Shown here piece after piece: positions 31,883-40,517 of a stretch of DNA of 64,000 nucleotides. A program made the position numbers and the translations under genes. The stretch comes from Saprospiraceae bacterium. Lineage in GTDB: Bacteria > Bacteroidota > Bacteroidia > Chitinophagales > Saprospiraceae. Location: NCBI GenBank assembly GCA_020630775.1, contig JAHDIN010000011.1, forward strand, positions 193-64,192, in the 5' to 3' direction. Position 1 is the stretch's first letter. Every line of letters begins with the position of its first letter. The notes under the pieces were generated by a model. It had not been told where the DNA came from. It saw nothing but the letters and a program-made list of their open reading frames with translations, and searched no databases.

Positions 31883-34018
31883 ATGAAATTGAATTATATA
31901 ATCATCCTCTTAGCTGGTTTCTTCCTAATTCAATGTTCGCCGAAAGTGGCTGACAAAATGGAAGAAAAAGTAGTTGAAGAGGTTACAACAAATACTGAGG
32001 CTTGGAGATCTAGTTCGCCAGCAGCAGGCCCTGCAAGAAAAATTAATCTTGGTACTTTCAATACTTTCGATATGGACAATGGTCTTAAAGTGATCGTTGT
32101 TGAGAATCACAAATTACCGAGAGTTTCTTATTCTCTATCATTGATGAACAAGCAAATCAATGAAAAAGATAAAGCAGGTATGGTGTCTTTCCTTGGCCAA
32201 ATGTTAAACAGTGGAACGACAAATAGAACAAAAGCAGAATTGGATAAAGCTAAAGACTTTATTGGTGCAAATGTTAATGCTTCTGGCTTTGGTGTTTTCG
32301 CAACATCATTAACTAAGCACCAAGATAAGTTACTAGATTTAATGACAGATATATTATACAATCCGTCATTCCCGAAAGATGAGTTTGATAAAATTTTAAA
32401 GCAAAATTTATCAGGTATAGAAAGCAGTAAGTCTGATCCTAATGCTATGGCAGGGAATGTAGCAGCTGTAGTTAATTACGGAGCAAGCCACCCTTATGGT
32501 GAAGTAGAAACAGCAGAAACATACAATTCTATTTCAATTAAAGATTGTAAAGAATACTATAATACTTTTTTCAAGCCTAATAACGCCTACCTAACGATTG
32601 TAGGCGATATTACAATTGATGAAGCTAAAGCCAATGCTCAAAAATATTTTGGTGATTGGAAAAAAGGTGATGTGCCAAATGTAACACATGACATGCCTGC
32701 TAGACCTGATGAAGCTAAGGTGGCTTTAGTTAATAAAGATGGTGCAGTACAGTCTGTGGTAAGAATCACTTACCCTCTAGATTACAAAATTGGAAGTGAT
32801 GATATGATGGCTGCCAGTTGTATGAATTCTATCTTAGGTGGTGGAATTTTCATGGGTAGATTAATGCAAAACTTAAGAGAAGATAAGGCCTTTACTTATG
32901 GTGCTCGTTCAAGTATAACTCCAAACAAATTGGTTGGTAATTTTAATGCGTCAGCTAGTGTAAGAACTGAAGTAACGGATTCTTCTATCGTTGAGTTTTT
33001 ATACGAAATGAATAGAATGGCTAGTGAACCAGTAAGTGAAGATGACTTGCAATTAGCTAAAAACTCATTAGCAGGTAGTTTCGCCAGATCTTTAGAATCT
33101 CCTCAGACTTTAGCAAGATTCGCAAGAAATATCGCTGAATACAATCTACCTGAAGATTACTACAGCACATATCTTGAAAGATTACAAGCAGTAACTGTAG
33201 CTGATGTTCAGAATGCTGCTAGAAAATATGTAACTGCAGATAGAGCTAACATCGTAGTTGTTGGAAATAAAGATGAAATCGCTGATAAAATCAAAGTATT
33301 TGATTCGGATGGAGAATTAGATTACTATGACGCATTCGGTAATAAATTGGAGCAAATGGATACGCCATTACCAATGGATATTACTGGTGAAATTGTTATT
33401 AATGATTATCTTAAAGCAGTCGGTGGCGCTGGTAAATTACAGGCTGTGAAAACTTTAGAGTCTCACTTTACTACTGAAATGATGGGGCAGGCGATCAATA
33501 TTGATATGTATCAAATGGCACCAAATATGATGGCTATGACAGTCGGTAATGGCCAGATGGTATTCCAGGAAATGAAGTTTGATGGTACAACTGCTATGAC
33601 AGGAGGAATGGGACAATCTCAAACAGCCACTGAAGGACCAGTATTTGAAACTACGAAAGAGCAGGCGGTTATGTTCCCTCAATTAAGCTACAAAGCTGAT
33701 GAACTAGAATTGAAAGGCATTGATAATGTTGAAGGAGAGTCCTGCTACAAAGTGATTGTTACTAGAGATGGTAAATCTGAAACACAGTACTACAGTGTTA
33801 AGACAGGTTTACTTATGAGAAGTGTAAAATCAGAAGAAGCGGCACCAGGACAAGTAGTAACAATGACAACTGATATGTCAGATTACAAAGAAGTAGGAGG
33901 TATTATGATACCTCACAAAATGGTAACTGCAGGTGCTATGCCTACACCTATGGTTATGGAAGCCAAGTCAATTAAAGTCAACGAAGCTATCGATAAAGCA
34001 ATGTTTGAAATTAAGTAG
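31883..34018 (+). CDS. M16-family lipoprotein subunit, zinc motif absent, with C-terminal LolA-like extension
   Basis: 711 aa from the ATG at 31883, giving a lipoprotein signal (LLAGFFLIQCSPK, Cys near 19). In the position where HxxEH would sit the sequence reads GMVSFLGQML, so the zinc ligands are lost and this is the substrate-binding partner of the active M16 protein 35 bp upstream. After the two M16 halves (to about 485) there is an extra domain of about 210 residues resembling outer-membrane lipoprotein sorting/LolA-like beta folds (e.g. YKVIVTRDGKSETQYYSVKTGLLMRS). The extension is known from other Bacteroidota M16 proteins as I recall them. Confidence 0.88.
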   Translation: MKLNYIIILLAGFFLIQCSPKVADKMEEKVVEEVTTNTEAWRSSSPAAGPARKINLGTFNTFDMDNGLKVIVVENHKLPRVSYSLSLMNKQINEKDKAGMVSFLGQMLNSGTTNRTKAELDKAKDFIGANVNASGFGVFATSLTKHQDKLLDLMTDILYNPSFPKDEFDKILKQNLSGIESSKSDPNAMAGNVAAVVNYGASHPYGEVETAETYNSISIKDCKEYYNTFFKPNNAYLTIVGDITIDEAKANAQKYFGDWKKGDVPNVTHDMPARPDEAKVALVNKDGAVQSVVRITYPLDYKIGSDDMMAASCMNSILGGGIFMGRLMQNLREDKAFTYGARSSITPNKLVGNFNASASVRTEVTDSSIVEFLYEMNRMASEPVSEDDLQLAKNSLAGSFARSLESPQTLARFARNIAEYNLPEDYYSTYLERLQAVTVADVQNAARKYVTADRANIVVVGNKDEIADKIKVFDSDGELDYYDAFGNKLEQMDTPLPMDITGEIVINDYLKAVGGAGKLQAVKTLESHFTTEMMGQAINIDMYQMAPNMMAMTVGNGQMVFQEMKFDGTTAMTGGMGQSQTATEGPVFETTKEQAVMFPQLSYKADELELKGIDNVEGESCYKVIVTRDGKSETQYYSVKTGLLMRSVKSEEAAPGQVVTMTTDMSDYKEVGGIMIPHKMVTAGAMPTPMVMEAKSIKVNEAIDKAMFEIK

Positions 34019-34089
34019 GTTTGGATAGCAAGAATAATAAACCAAAATGATTTATAAAGGTTGTGCTATTATTAGTGCAACCTTTTTTT
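34016..34089 (+). promoter_or_regulatory. menC promoter and leader hairpin
   Basis: TAGGTTTG (34016-34023) is an exact -7 match overlapping the M16 stop codon. Then AAAGGTTG (34056-34063) pairs with CAACCTTT (34078-34085), with wobble pairs inside, followed by a T-run through 34089. The menC ATG begins at 34090, immediately after the T-run. The structure looks like an intrinsic terminator placed exactly at the translation start, so it either ends M16 transcripts or attenuates the men operon. Confidence 0.6.
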
Positions 34090-35130
34090 ATGAAAGCCAA
34101 ATTTCTAAAACATACGCTTCAGTTTAAAACCCCAGGGGGTACCTCACGTGGTATTCTCAAAACTAAAACAAGTTGGTTTTTAATATTGGAGAATGATAAC
34201 CAAGTGGGTATTGGTGAATGTTCCATTATTGAAGGACTTAACCCGGAGCCTACTGGGGTCTTAGATCAGACTTTCCAGGAAATTATAAACAAGATTAATA
34301 ATGGCGTTGATGCAGATCAAATTCAACTAGGTAACAGTCCATCGGTAAGGTTTGCTATTGAGATGGCCTTATTGGATTTGAGGTCAGGTGGTCAACGTCG
34401 ATTATTTGATTCGGATTTTGTTAACCACCATGCAGGTATTAAAATTAATGGCCTGGTATGGATGGGTTCTAGGTCATACATGCAAGAACAAATAAAACAA
34501 AAGTTGGATCAAGGATTTGATTGTATCAAGCTTAAAGTAGCGGCTATTAATTTTGAAGAAGAACTTGATTTGATTAAATCTATTAGGAAAGAATTTGATG
34601 CAAAGACAATAGAAATTCGAGTTGATGCTAATGGCGGGTTCACAGTAAAAGACGCATTGGATAAGTTAAAGCGTCTTTCAGATTTAGATATTCATTCTAT
34701 AGAACAACCCATAAAGCCGAACCAATTCGAAGATATGGCGCGCCTGACAGAGGTTTCTCCCTTACCTATAGCGCTCGACGAAGAAGTCATTGGTCTAAGA
34801 AATTTAGAAAATAAACTAGCTATAATTACCCAATTGCAGCCACAGTATGTCATCTTAAAACCGAGTTTAGTGGGAGGCATCAAGGAAGCTAATGAATGGA
34901 TAGAAGCTTGTGAAGAAAACGGTATTGGTTGGTGGGTAACGTCTGCCTTAGAAAGCAATATCGGATTGAATGCTATCGCACAATGGACATATACGCTGCA
35001 TTCTAAATTGCCACAAGGTTTAGGTACCGGACAGCTATTTACTAATAATATATCCTCACCTTTAAAAATTAAAGATGGTGCACTATACCATTCAGATGAA
35101 GCATGGGATATGCAATTGTTTTCGAATTGA
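34090..35130 (+). CDS. menC: o-Succinylbenzoate synthase
   Basis: 346 aa from the ATG at 34090; the start is fixed by the family-typical KFLKHTLQFKTPGGTSRGIL opening. An enolase-superfamily TIM barrel that dehydrates SHCHC to o-succinylbenzoate in menaquinone synthesis. KLKVA (about 152-156) carries the first catalytic lysine, VDANGGF (about 178-184) and EQP (about 210-212) the metal ligands, and ALDEEV plus ILKPSLVGG (about 258-266) the second lysine. First gene of menC-menE-menF-menD. Confidence 0.93.
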   Translation: MKAKFLKHTLQFKTPGGTSRGILKTKTSWFLILENDNQVGIGECSIIEGLNPEPTGVLDQTFQEIINKINNGVDADQIQLGNSPSVRFAIEMALLDLRSGGQRRLFDSDFVNHHAGIKINGLVWMGSRSYMQEQIKQKLDQGFDCIKLKVAAINFEEELDLIKSIRKEFDAKTIEIRVDANGGFTVKDALDKLKRLSDLDIHSIEQPIKPNQFEDMARLTEVSPLPIALDEEVIGLRNLENKLAIITQLQPQYVILKPSLVGGIKEANEWIEACEENGIGWWVTSALESNIGLNAIAQWTYTLHSKLPQGLGTGQLFTNNISSPLKIKDGALYHSDEAWDMQLFSN

Positions 35131-36167
35131 GTTTAATTTATAAGAATCAAATATGGTCTTTTACTGATTTTCATCATCTCGATGATAATGATCCTTTCTT
35201 AAATTCAATAAAGTCAGTGCTTACCCAATGGTTCAATACCAATGAAACCATGGAACTCAATACGTCTGGGAGTACTGGAGCGCCTAAAACAATATCTCTT
35301 TCTAAAAAAGCGATGCGAGAAAGTGCTCGGAAGACGATCAATTTTTTCAACTTGAAAAAGGGCGATAAGGCATTGTTGTGTCTCCCCGTAAAGTTTATTG
35401 GTGGTATGATGATGTTGATTAGAGCCATAGAACAAGGTCTTGATTTACATATTGATCATCCATCTTTAAGACCTTTGCGTGGTTATGATGAATCATTTGA
35501 TTTTATACCCATGACACCTGCACAAATGATGCAGTCGTTCCTTCATGACTCAGGCCATTTGCATAATCAAAAAAAGATATTGTTAGGAGGAGCACCGATA
35601 TCCATAACACTAGAAAATGCAATTCATAATTCTTCGCTTGATGTCTATCATTCGTTTGGAATGACAGAGACGATCTCACACATAGCTTTAAGAGAACTAA
35701 AAGCCAAAGATCGTGTCTTTAATGCGCTACCAGGTGTTCAATTTTCTAAGGATCAAAGATCTTGTTTAGTCATAGATGCTGATCACTTAAATCAATCAAT
35801 TATTACTAACGACATTGTAGAAATTATTTCTAAAACTGCATTTATTTGGCAAGGAAGGTGGGATAATGTTGTTAATTCTGGAGGTGTGAAATTGCATCCC
35901 GAATTGATAGAAGAGAAGTTAAAATCCATGATGTCCAAAGATTTTTTCTTAATTGGAAAAAATGATGAGCAATTTGGTGAGGTGCTCGTACTGGTTTATG
36001 AAGGGGATGATTCTCACGAAGCATCCATTAATGCTTTATGCAAAAGATATCTGAGTAAATTTGAACAACCTAAGGCGCTATTAAATATCTCCAATTTTCT
36101 GAGAACTGAGACTGGAAAAATTAGACGAAGCGAAACTTATAATTTAGCTTTGCGATCAACAAAATGA
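35103..36167 (+). CDS. menE: o-Succinylbenzoate-CoA ligase (AMP-binding)
   Basis: 354 aa ANL-superfamily enzyme, shorter than typical MenE (about 450) as in many Bacteroidota. The AMP P-loop NTSGSTGAPKTISLSKKA is at about 53-70, SFGMTETISHIA (about 192-203) and a hinge/Lys-containing C-terminal segment (TETGKIRRSET, about 338-348) follow. It activates o-succinylbenzoate with CoA. The ATG at 35103 overlaps menC by 28 bp; a TTG at 35127 in a TTGA overlap is an alternative start. Assignment to menE rests on motif plus operon position. Confidence 0.87.
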   Translation: MGYAIVFELSLIYKNQIWSFTDFHHLDDNDPFLNSIKSVLTQWFNTNETMELNTSGSTGAPKTISLSKKAMRESARKTINFFNLKKGDKALLCLPVKFIGGMMMLIRAIEQGLDLHIDHPSLRPLRGYDESFDFIPMTPAQMMQSFLHDSGHLHNQKKILLGGAPISITLENAIHNSSLDVYHSFGMTETISHIALRELKAKDRVFNALPGVQFSKDQRSCLVIDADHLNQSIITNDIVEIISKTAFIWQGRWDNVVNSGGVKLHPELIEEKLKSMMSKDFFLIGKNDEQFGEVLVLVYEGDDSHEASINALCKRYLSKFEQPKALLNISNFLRTETGKIRRSETYNLALRSTK

Positions 36168-36200
36168 CCCTTTATTGGTTTAATATCCAGAATCTCTATA

Positions 36201-37208
36201 TTGGAAGAAAAGTCGTCAATATTAATCTATAGCTTACCCAACGAATCCGACCATTTTACATGCGTCTTGGATCAATTAAATACTGCTAATCCAGAAGAAT
36301 TAGAGGCTCAATCTGACTTTGTCTTCATGCCTTTTGATAATTCGATGAACAAAGCACTCCATTTTCAAATCAAAGAAAAACTTAAAAATCACGCTATTGA
36401 TGTAAAGGTTGATGAGCACTTCGATGGACCTTTCCAATCACGTGAAGATTACAATCTTAAGTTTGATGCAACGAAACAAGCTATTGCATCTGGACAAATA
36501 GATAAAATGGTTTTGTCTCGTATAAAGTTTGTGGATGAACCAATTGATGATATTTATCAATATTATTTAGCACTTAAGCGAGAGCAAGAGAATAGTTTTT
36601 GTTACTTACTCAAACATCCAGAAATAGGTACTTGGATAGGTGCTACACCAGAAGCCTTTCTTCTCCAGATAGGAAGCAGTTGGACAACGATTGCATTAGC
36701 GGGTACACAGTTGTTAGATAAGCCTATTGCTGACATCCGTTGGCGTAAAAAAGAAAAGGACGAACACCTTTTTATAGAAAAATTTATTGAAGAGGCGCTC
36801 CATGAAGAGGAAATTGCTTTTTCAAAAACCGAAAGATATACCAGCCCAGCAGGGAATGTTTGTCATATCAAATCAGAGTATGTTTTCCCTCATACATCGG
36901 GTCAAATAAAACTTTTCAATGCACTCCATCCAGGGCCTGCTATCAGCGGTTATCCCAAAGCTGAAGCGATAGCCATGATTAAAGAAATTGAGAATTACGA
37001 TAGGGCTTATTATACAGGTTACCTTGGATTTGTAAAAGACGAAATTCAGACATACATTAACTTAAGATGTATGCGCATTTATAAAAATGGAATGGCACTC
37101 TACTTAGGAGGTGGTATTACATCAGCATCATCTAAAGATGCGGAGTGGAATGAGACAGAATATAAGTCCATGACCCTATTGAATGTGCTTCAAAAAACAC
37201 TTTCGTGA
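36201..37208 (+). CDS. menF: Isochorismate synthase
   Basis: 335 aa chorismate-binding family enzyme converting chorismate to isochorismate. Start TTG (MEEKSSILIYSLPNE); no in-frame ATG lies nearby upstream. Conserved C-terminal blocks are visible: IDKMVLSRIKFV (about 99-110), IGATPEAFL (about 143-151), LAGTQ (about 163-167), HPGPAISGYPKAEA (about 243-256) and YYTGYLGFV (about 273-281). The N-terminal extension found in many synthases is reduced. Its stop overlaps the menD GTG (GTGA). Confidence 0.9.
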   Translation: MEEKSSILIYSLPNESDHFTCVLDQLNTANPEELEAQSDFVFMPFDNSMNKALHFQIKEKLKNHAIDVKVDEHFDGPFQSREDYNLKFDATKQAIASGQIDKMVLSRIKFVDEPIDDIYQYYLALKREQENSFCYLLKHPEIGTWIGATPEAFLLQIGSSWTTIALAGTQLLDKPIADIRWRKKEKDEHLFIEKFIEEALHEEEIAFSKTERYTSPAGNVCHIKSEYVFPHTSGQIKLFNALHPGPAISGYPKAEAIAMIKEIENYDRAYYTGYLGFVKDEIQTYINLRCMRIYKNGMALYLGGGITSASSKDAEWNETEYKSMTLLNVLQKTLS

Positions 37209-38890
37209 TCACTACAGATAAGCAGAGTATCGCACGACTTGTATACATCTGTGAAAAGAGAGGTATCAAGAATATTGTGTTTAGTCCAGGCTCAAGAAAT
37301 GCCGCCCTGATTATCGCCTTCACGAAAAATCCTCATTTTAATTGTTTTAATATTCCAGATGAAAGGGTAGCTGCGTTTTTTGCTATGGGTATGGCACTCC
37401 AAACTCAAGTTTCTACAATAATATGTTGTACTTCTGGAACTGCGGCACTCAACTATGCGCCTGCTATTTGTGAAGCGTACTACCAACGCATTCCACTTTT
37501 TGTTATTACAGCGGACCGACCAGTCGAATTGATCGATCAAGGTATTGGACAGTCTATGAGGCAAAAGGATGTTTATAGAAACTATATTGATTATAGTGCA
37601 GAATTGATTCAAGAAGCTCATTTAGCCGAAGATTTAATTCATAATGATCAATTGGTTAATCTTTGTCTGGATACGGCAATATTTCAAAAAGGCCCCGTGC
37701 ATCTTAATTGCCCTTTTCATGAACCTTTATATAGTCTTAAAGAATATGTATCATTCGATAATGTGATTGTAAATCAGAAGAAGGACGAAAAGGTGGCTAC
37801 TGAATTTTCTTTAATGACTCCTTTGGAGGACGTTTGGAAAAATTCGAAAAAGAAAATGCTGATCGTTGGTCAAGGACAAATTGATCAAGATCTAAAAAAT
37901 AGCTTGGATACACTAGTTGCCCAAGGAGAAATAGTTTTATTGACAGAAACATGTTCAAATATTTATGTTGATGGAGCCATTCATAATATTGACAGAGTCA
38001 TCAACTCTATAACCAAACAAAATAATAATGCGTTCTGTCCTGATTTGCTCGTTTATCTAGGAGGGCAAATCATCTCTAAGCGTATTAAGAAACTATTTAG
38101 CCATCATGAAAATGTCGAACAGTGGCATGTCGGTCCCTCAAAATCTAGAAATACTTTTGGGCGGTTAACTGCTTTTATAAGATCAGAGAGCGTTCCTTTT
38201 TTAAATGCTGTGAGTGCATTGTCATCGCCAAATAATGAGGATTATCAAAATAGTTGGCATGCACTCAATTTAGCTGTTTTAAAATTACATGAAGCTTATT
38301 TTCAAAAAGAAACGTATTCAGATTTACATGTTTTTCAAACACTTCTAAAATGCTTGCCAAACGATGTGGTTTTGCACATGGCTAACAGTACAGTTGTAAG
38401 GTACGTGCAATTGTGTAATCAAAGAGCAGATATAATCTATCAGGCTAATAGGGGAGTAAGCGGAATCGATGGATGCACGTCAACAGCTATTGGTTATAGT
38501 TATTTTTCTGAAAGAAATAACGTTTTGATAACAGGTGATGTTTCTTTTCTTTACGATTCTAATGCATTTTGGCATCACCATCATCCAAGGAATCTAAAAA
38601 TTGTTTTGATCAATAATCAAGGTGGTGGGATATTCAGAATAATCGACGGCCCTTCAGATACACAAGCCTTAGCAACGCATTTCGAAGCGCATCATCAGTA
38701 TGATGGTCAACATATAGCCAATATGTATGCGCTCGACTATACCTGCGTGGATAGCATGGAGGATTTTAATAAGGTCCTCCCAGAATTCTTTAAAACTAAT
38801 AGCGGTATGGCATTGCTTGAAGTCAAGACACCAAGAGAACAAAATGATGTGACTTTAAAATCTTATTTCGATTCAATTCGAGTGCAGTAA
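37205..38890 (+). CDS. menD: SEPHCHC synthase (MenD)
   Basis: 561 aa ThDP-dependent enzyme joining 2-oxoglutarate and isochorismate to form SEPHCHC. A GTG start overlaps the menF stop. Family motifs are the N-terminal FSPGSRNAAL (about 27-36), DERVAAFFAMGMA (about 52-64), CCTSGTAALNYAPA (about 75-88) and PLFVITADRP (about 97-106). In the C-terminal ThDP site are GDVSFLYDSNAF and NNQGGGIFR. Last gene of the men operon visible here; menB and menA lie elsewhere. Confidence 0.95.
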   Translation: MITTDKQSIARLVYICEKRGIKNIVFSPGSRNAALIIAFTKNPHFNCFNIPDERVAAFFAMGMALQTQVSTIICCTSGTAALNYAPAICEAYYQRIPLFVITADRPVELIDQGIGQSMRQKDVYRNYIDYSAELIQEAHLAEDLIHNDQLVNLCLDTAIFQKGPVHLNCPFHEPLYSLKEYVSFDNVIVNQKKDEKVATEFSLMTPLEDVWKNSKKKMLIVGQGQIDQDLKNSLDTLVAQGEIVLLTETCSNIYVDGAIHNIDRVINSITKQNNNAFCPDLLVYLGGQIISKRIKKLFSHHENVEQWHVGPSKSRNTFGRLTAFIRSESVPFLNAVSALSSPNNEDYQNSWHALNLAVLKLHEAYFQKETYSDLHVFQTLLKCLPNDVVLHMANSTVVRYVQLCNQRADIIYQANRGVSGIDGCTSTAIGYSYFSERNNVLITGDVSFLYDSNAFWHHHHPRNLKIVLINNQGGGIFRIIDGPSDTQALATHFEAHHQYDGQHIANMYALDYTCVDSMEDFNKVLPEFFKTNSGMALLEVKTPREQNDVTLKSYFDSIRVQ

Positions 38891-38894
38891 GGAT

Positions 38895-39554
38895 TTATAA
38901 ATCTAACATCTCAAACAATTCTTCTAAATGACTTTTTACTATTCTGTGGTCTCCATCGAAGGAAGTAATGCTCAAGTTTAAATTATTCCTGGTGATGACG
39001 TCCTGAATTTTGGCCACCGTATTTTCTGAAATAAATTGATCCTCACGTCCATAAGTGAATATTGTTTTAATTGCATTTAAGTCTGTTCGTGAAGCCTTGA
39101 GATCTATCTCTTCAGGGATCCATGATGCATAAGGTATGAAAGCATCAAAAGCAATTTGTTTGCTATGTAACCATCTGTAAGCCATAGTGCCTCCTTGTGA
39201 AAATCCCATGAGTATCCTTTTACAATCTGAAGGCAATTGGTCCATATATCTCGAGTAAGTATTGGTCAGATAATCAGAAATGTCACTTATTTCATGTAAC
39301 CGATCTCTCTTTGTCATCCATGAAGCCACTACATCACCACCAAACCCTTCACCATAGAATCTCAACAGCGCTTCTGGCGCAATGACAAAATGCGTATCTG
39401 GATCAAAGTTTTCAAACTTATAAAGCACCTGTTCACATAACATCCTAGAACCATGCAAGACCATCCAGAAGTATTTTGTATTTGGTCCTAAAGTACCATA
39501 AGTACTTATTCTAGCTGTTTTTTCAACTGTGATATATTCTGTATTAATTTCCAT
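38895..39554 (-). CDS. Alpha/beta-hydrolase, phospholipase/carboxylesterase family
   Basis: 219 aa. The nucleophile elbow GFSQGGTMAYRWL (about 117-129) gives Ser119 as catalytic, with an Asp in FTYGREDQFI (about 168-177) and a C-terminal His in FDGDHRI (about 199-205) completing the triad. The family includes small esterases/lysophospholipases and predicted depalmitoylases. The substrate is unknown. It converges with menD, 4 bp between stops. Confidence 0.87.
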   Translation of the reverse strand: MEINTEYITVEKTARISTYGTLGPNTKYFWMVLHGSRMLCEQVLYKFENFDPDTHFVIAPEALLRFYGEGFGGDVVASWMTKRDRLHEISDISDYLTNTYSRYMDQLPSDCKRILMGFSQGGTMAYRWLHSKQIAFDAFIPYASWIPEEIDLKASRTDLNAIKTIFTYGREDQFISENTVAKIQDVITRNNLNLSITSFDGDHRIVKSHLEELFEMLDL

Positions 39555-39590
39555 GTATTGAAGTGATTTAATAACAAGTGTTAAAAAGTT

Positions 39591-39690
39591 ATGTAAGTGC
39601 TTGATTCAGAAGACGAAGCTCATTTTGAGATGCATAGCAGTAGCTATGGATGGAAAAATAGCTGAAGTATTGTGGATCAATGACTTGCAT
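39591..39690. repeat. Nested inverted-repeat element, possible diverged copy 3
   Basis: ATGTAAGTGCTTGATT (39591-39606) is nearly the reverse complement of GATCAATGACTTGCAT (39675-39690). Inside, AGCTCATTTT pairs imperfectly with AAAAATAGCT, and the tip CATAGC (39633-39638) pairs with GCTATG (39643-39648). The GCATAGCA centre resembles copies 1 and 2. It lies 154 bp before the transposase gene. Membership in the same family is inferred. Confidence 0.5.
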
Positions 39691-39843
39691 AGAAATTAAC
39701 AATTTGTTTTTAAATGACTTCATTATATAGCTTAAAAACTTTTAATGAAAGTAGGGGTTTTGGATGTTTACTTGACAATTAATTTCCAATTAAGTAGTAT
39801 GGAAGTTTTGTGTGAAGAAAAGAATAATTCAATATCCTAATTA

Positions 39844-40296
39844 GTGGCCAATACTTATAGTAGAATATATTACCATGTAGTATTTGCTGTCCGCGGAAGA
39901 CGGAATCTTATTTCGAAGCAATGGCAACAAGAGTTGTATAAATATATTACAGGTATCGTAACCCAGAAGAATCACAAGTTGATGCAAATTAACGGGATGC
40001 CAGATCACATACATATCTTAATCGGCTCGCATCCTAATTGCAAACTTTCGGACTTAGTTAGAGACATAAAATCAAATAGTACTAAGTGGATTAATGAAAT
40101 GGGATTTGTAAAAGGAAAATTCTCATGGCAAACTGGTTTTGGTGCTTTTACTGTTGGCCATCCCGAAGTCCACATAGTTATCAACTACATAAAGAACCAA
40201 GAGCAGCATCATCTTCGGCGCACTTTTAGGAAGGAATACCTTGATGTTTTAAAGAAGAACGATGTAGACTTTAATGAAGATTATATATTCAAGTAG
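39844..40296 (+). CDS. IS200/IS605-type Y1 transposase, REP-associated (RAYT-like)
   Basis: 150 aa from a GTG. It has the TnpA fold marks: YYHVVFAVRGRR at the start (9-20), the HUH motif HIHIL (about 55-59) in MPDHIHILIGSHP, and the catalytic Tyr in VINYIKNQEQHHLRRTF (Tyr121 region). There is no tnpB. The gene is bounded by imperfect palindromes rather than by a recognisable IS end pair, which fits RAYT proteins, domesticated transposases that process REP sequences. A standard IS200-like IS is the alternative. Confidence 0.85.
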   Translation: MANTYSRIYYHVVFAVRGRRNLISKQWQQELYKYITGIVTQKNHKLMQINGMPDHIHILIGSHPNCKLSDLVRDIKSNSTKWINEMGFVKGKFSWQTGFGAFTVGHPEVHIVINYIKNQEQHHLRRTFRKEYLDVLKKNDVDFNEDYIFK

Positions 40297-40311
40297 CGAT
40301 GGGTCATATGT

Positions 40312-40375
40312 CGCTCCTCTGGAGCTAAGTTTAACTTAGAGATTCAAGTTAAAAATATAAAGCTCCTCTGGAGCT
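40312..40375. repeat. Two GCTCCTCTGGAGC palindromes with inner stem
   Basis: CGCTCCTCTGGAGCT (40312-40326) and AGCTCCTCTGGAGCT (40361-40375) are each self-complementary hairpins. Between them TTTAACTT (40330-40337) pairs with AAGTTAAA (40346-40353). The cluster starts 16 bp after the transposase stop and is likely a recognition site or end of the element. Confidence 0.75.
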
Positions 40376-40436
40376 AAAACCTATCCCAGAAATTTGAATA
40401 CTATAATCAAACATAGTCCTGCATTTTGAATATCTA

Positions 40437-40508
40437 TAGCCACGTCGTGGAGACACCAGATCTAGCCACATCGCGGCGACACATGCCCTAGCCGCAGCGC
40501 GGCGAAAT
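40437..40508. repeat. 26-bp palindromic tandem repeat x3
   Basis: Three copies begin at 40437, 40463 and 40489, exactly 26 bp apart, each starting TAGCC and containing a GC-rich palindrome: CCACGTCGTGG, CCACATCGCGG and CCGCAGCGCGG. The GC content is strikingly higher than the AT-rich surroundings. The array ends 10 bp before the end of the ROK kinase gene. REP-like; likely related to the adjacent transposase. Confidence 0.8.
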
Positions 40509-40517
40509 ATGAGTCAA

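Noticed and set aside
35103-35130. Frameshift between menC and menE
   Set aside because: The 28-bp overlap is compatible with translational coupling or with the alternative TTG start; both proteins are complete.
39555-39843. tRNA-like or other RNA gene
   Set aside because: The only structure is the nested inverted repeat; no anticodon arm, T-loop or terminator was found.
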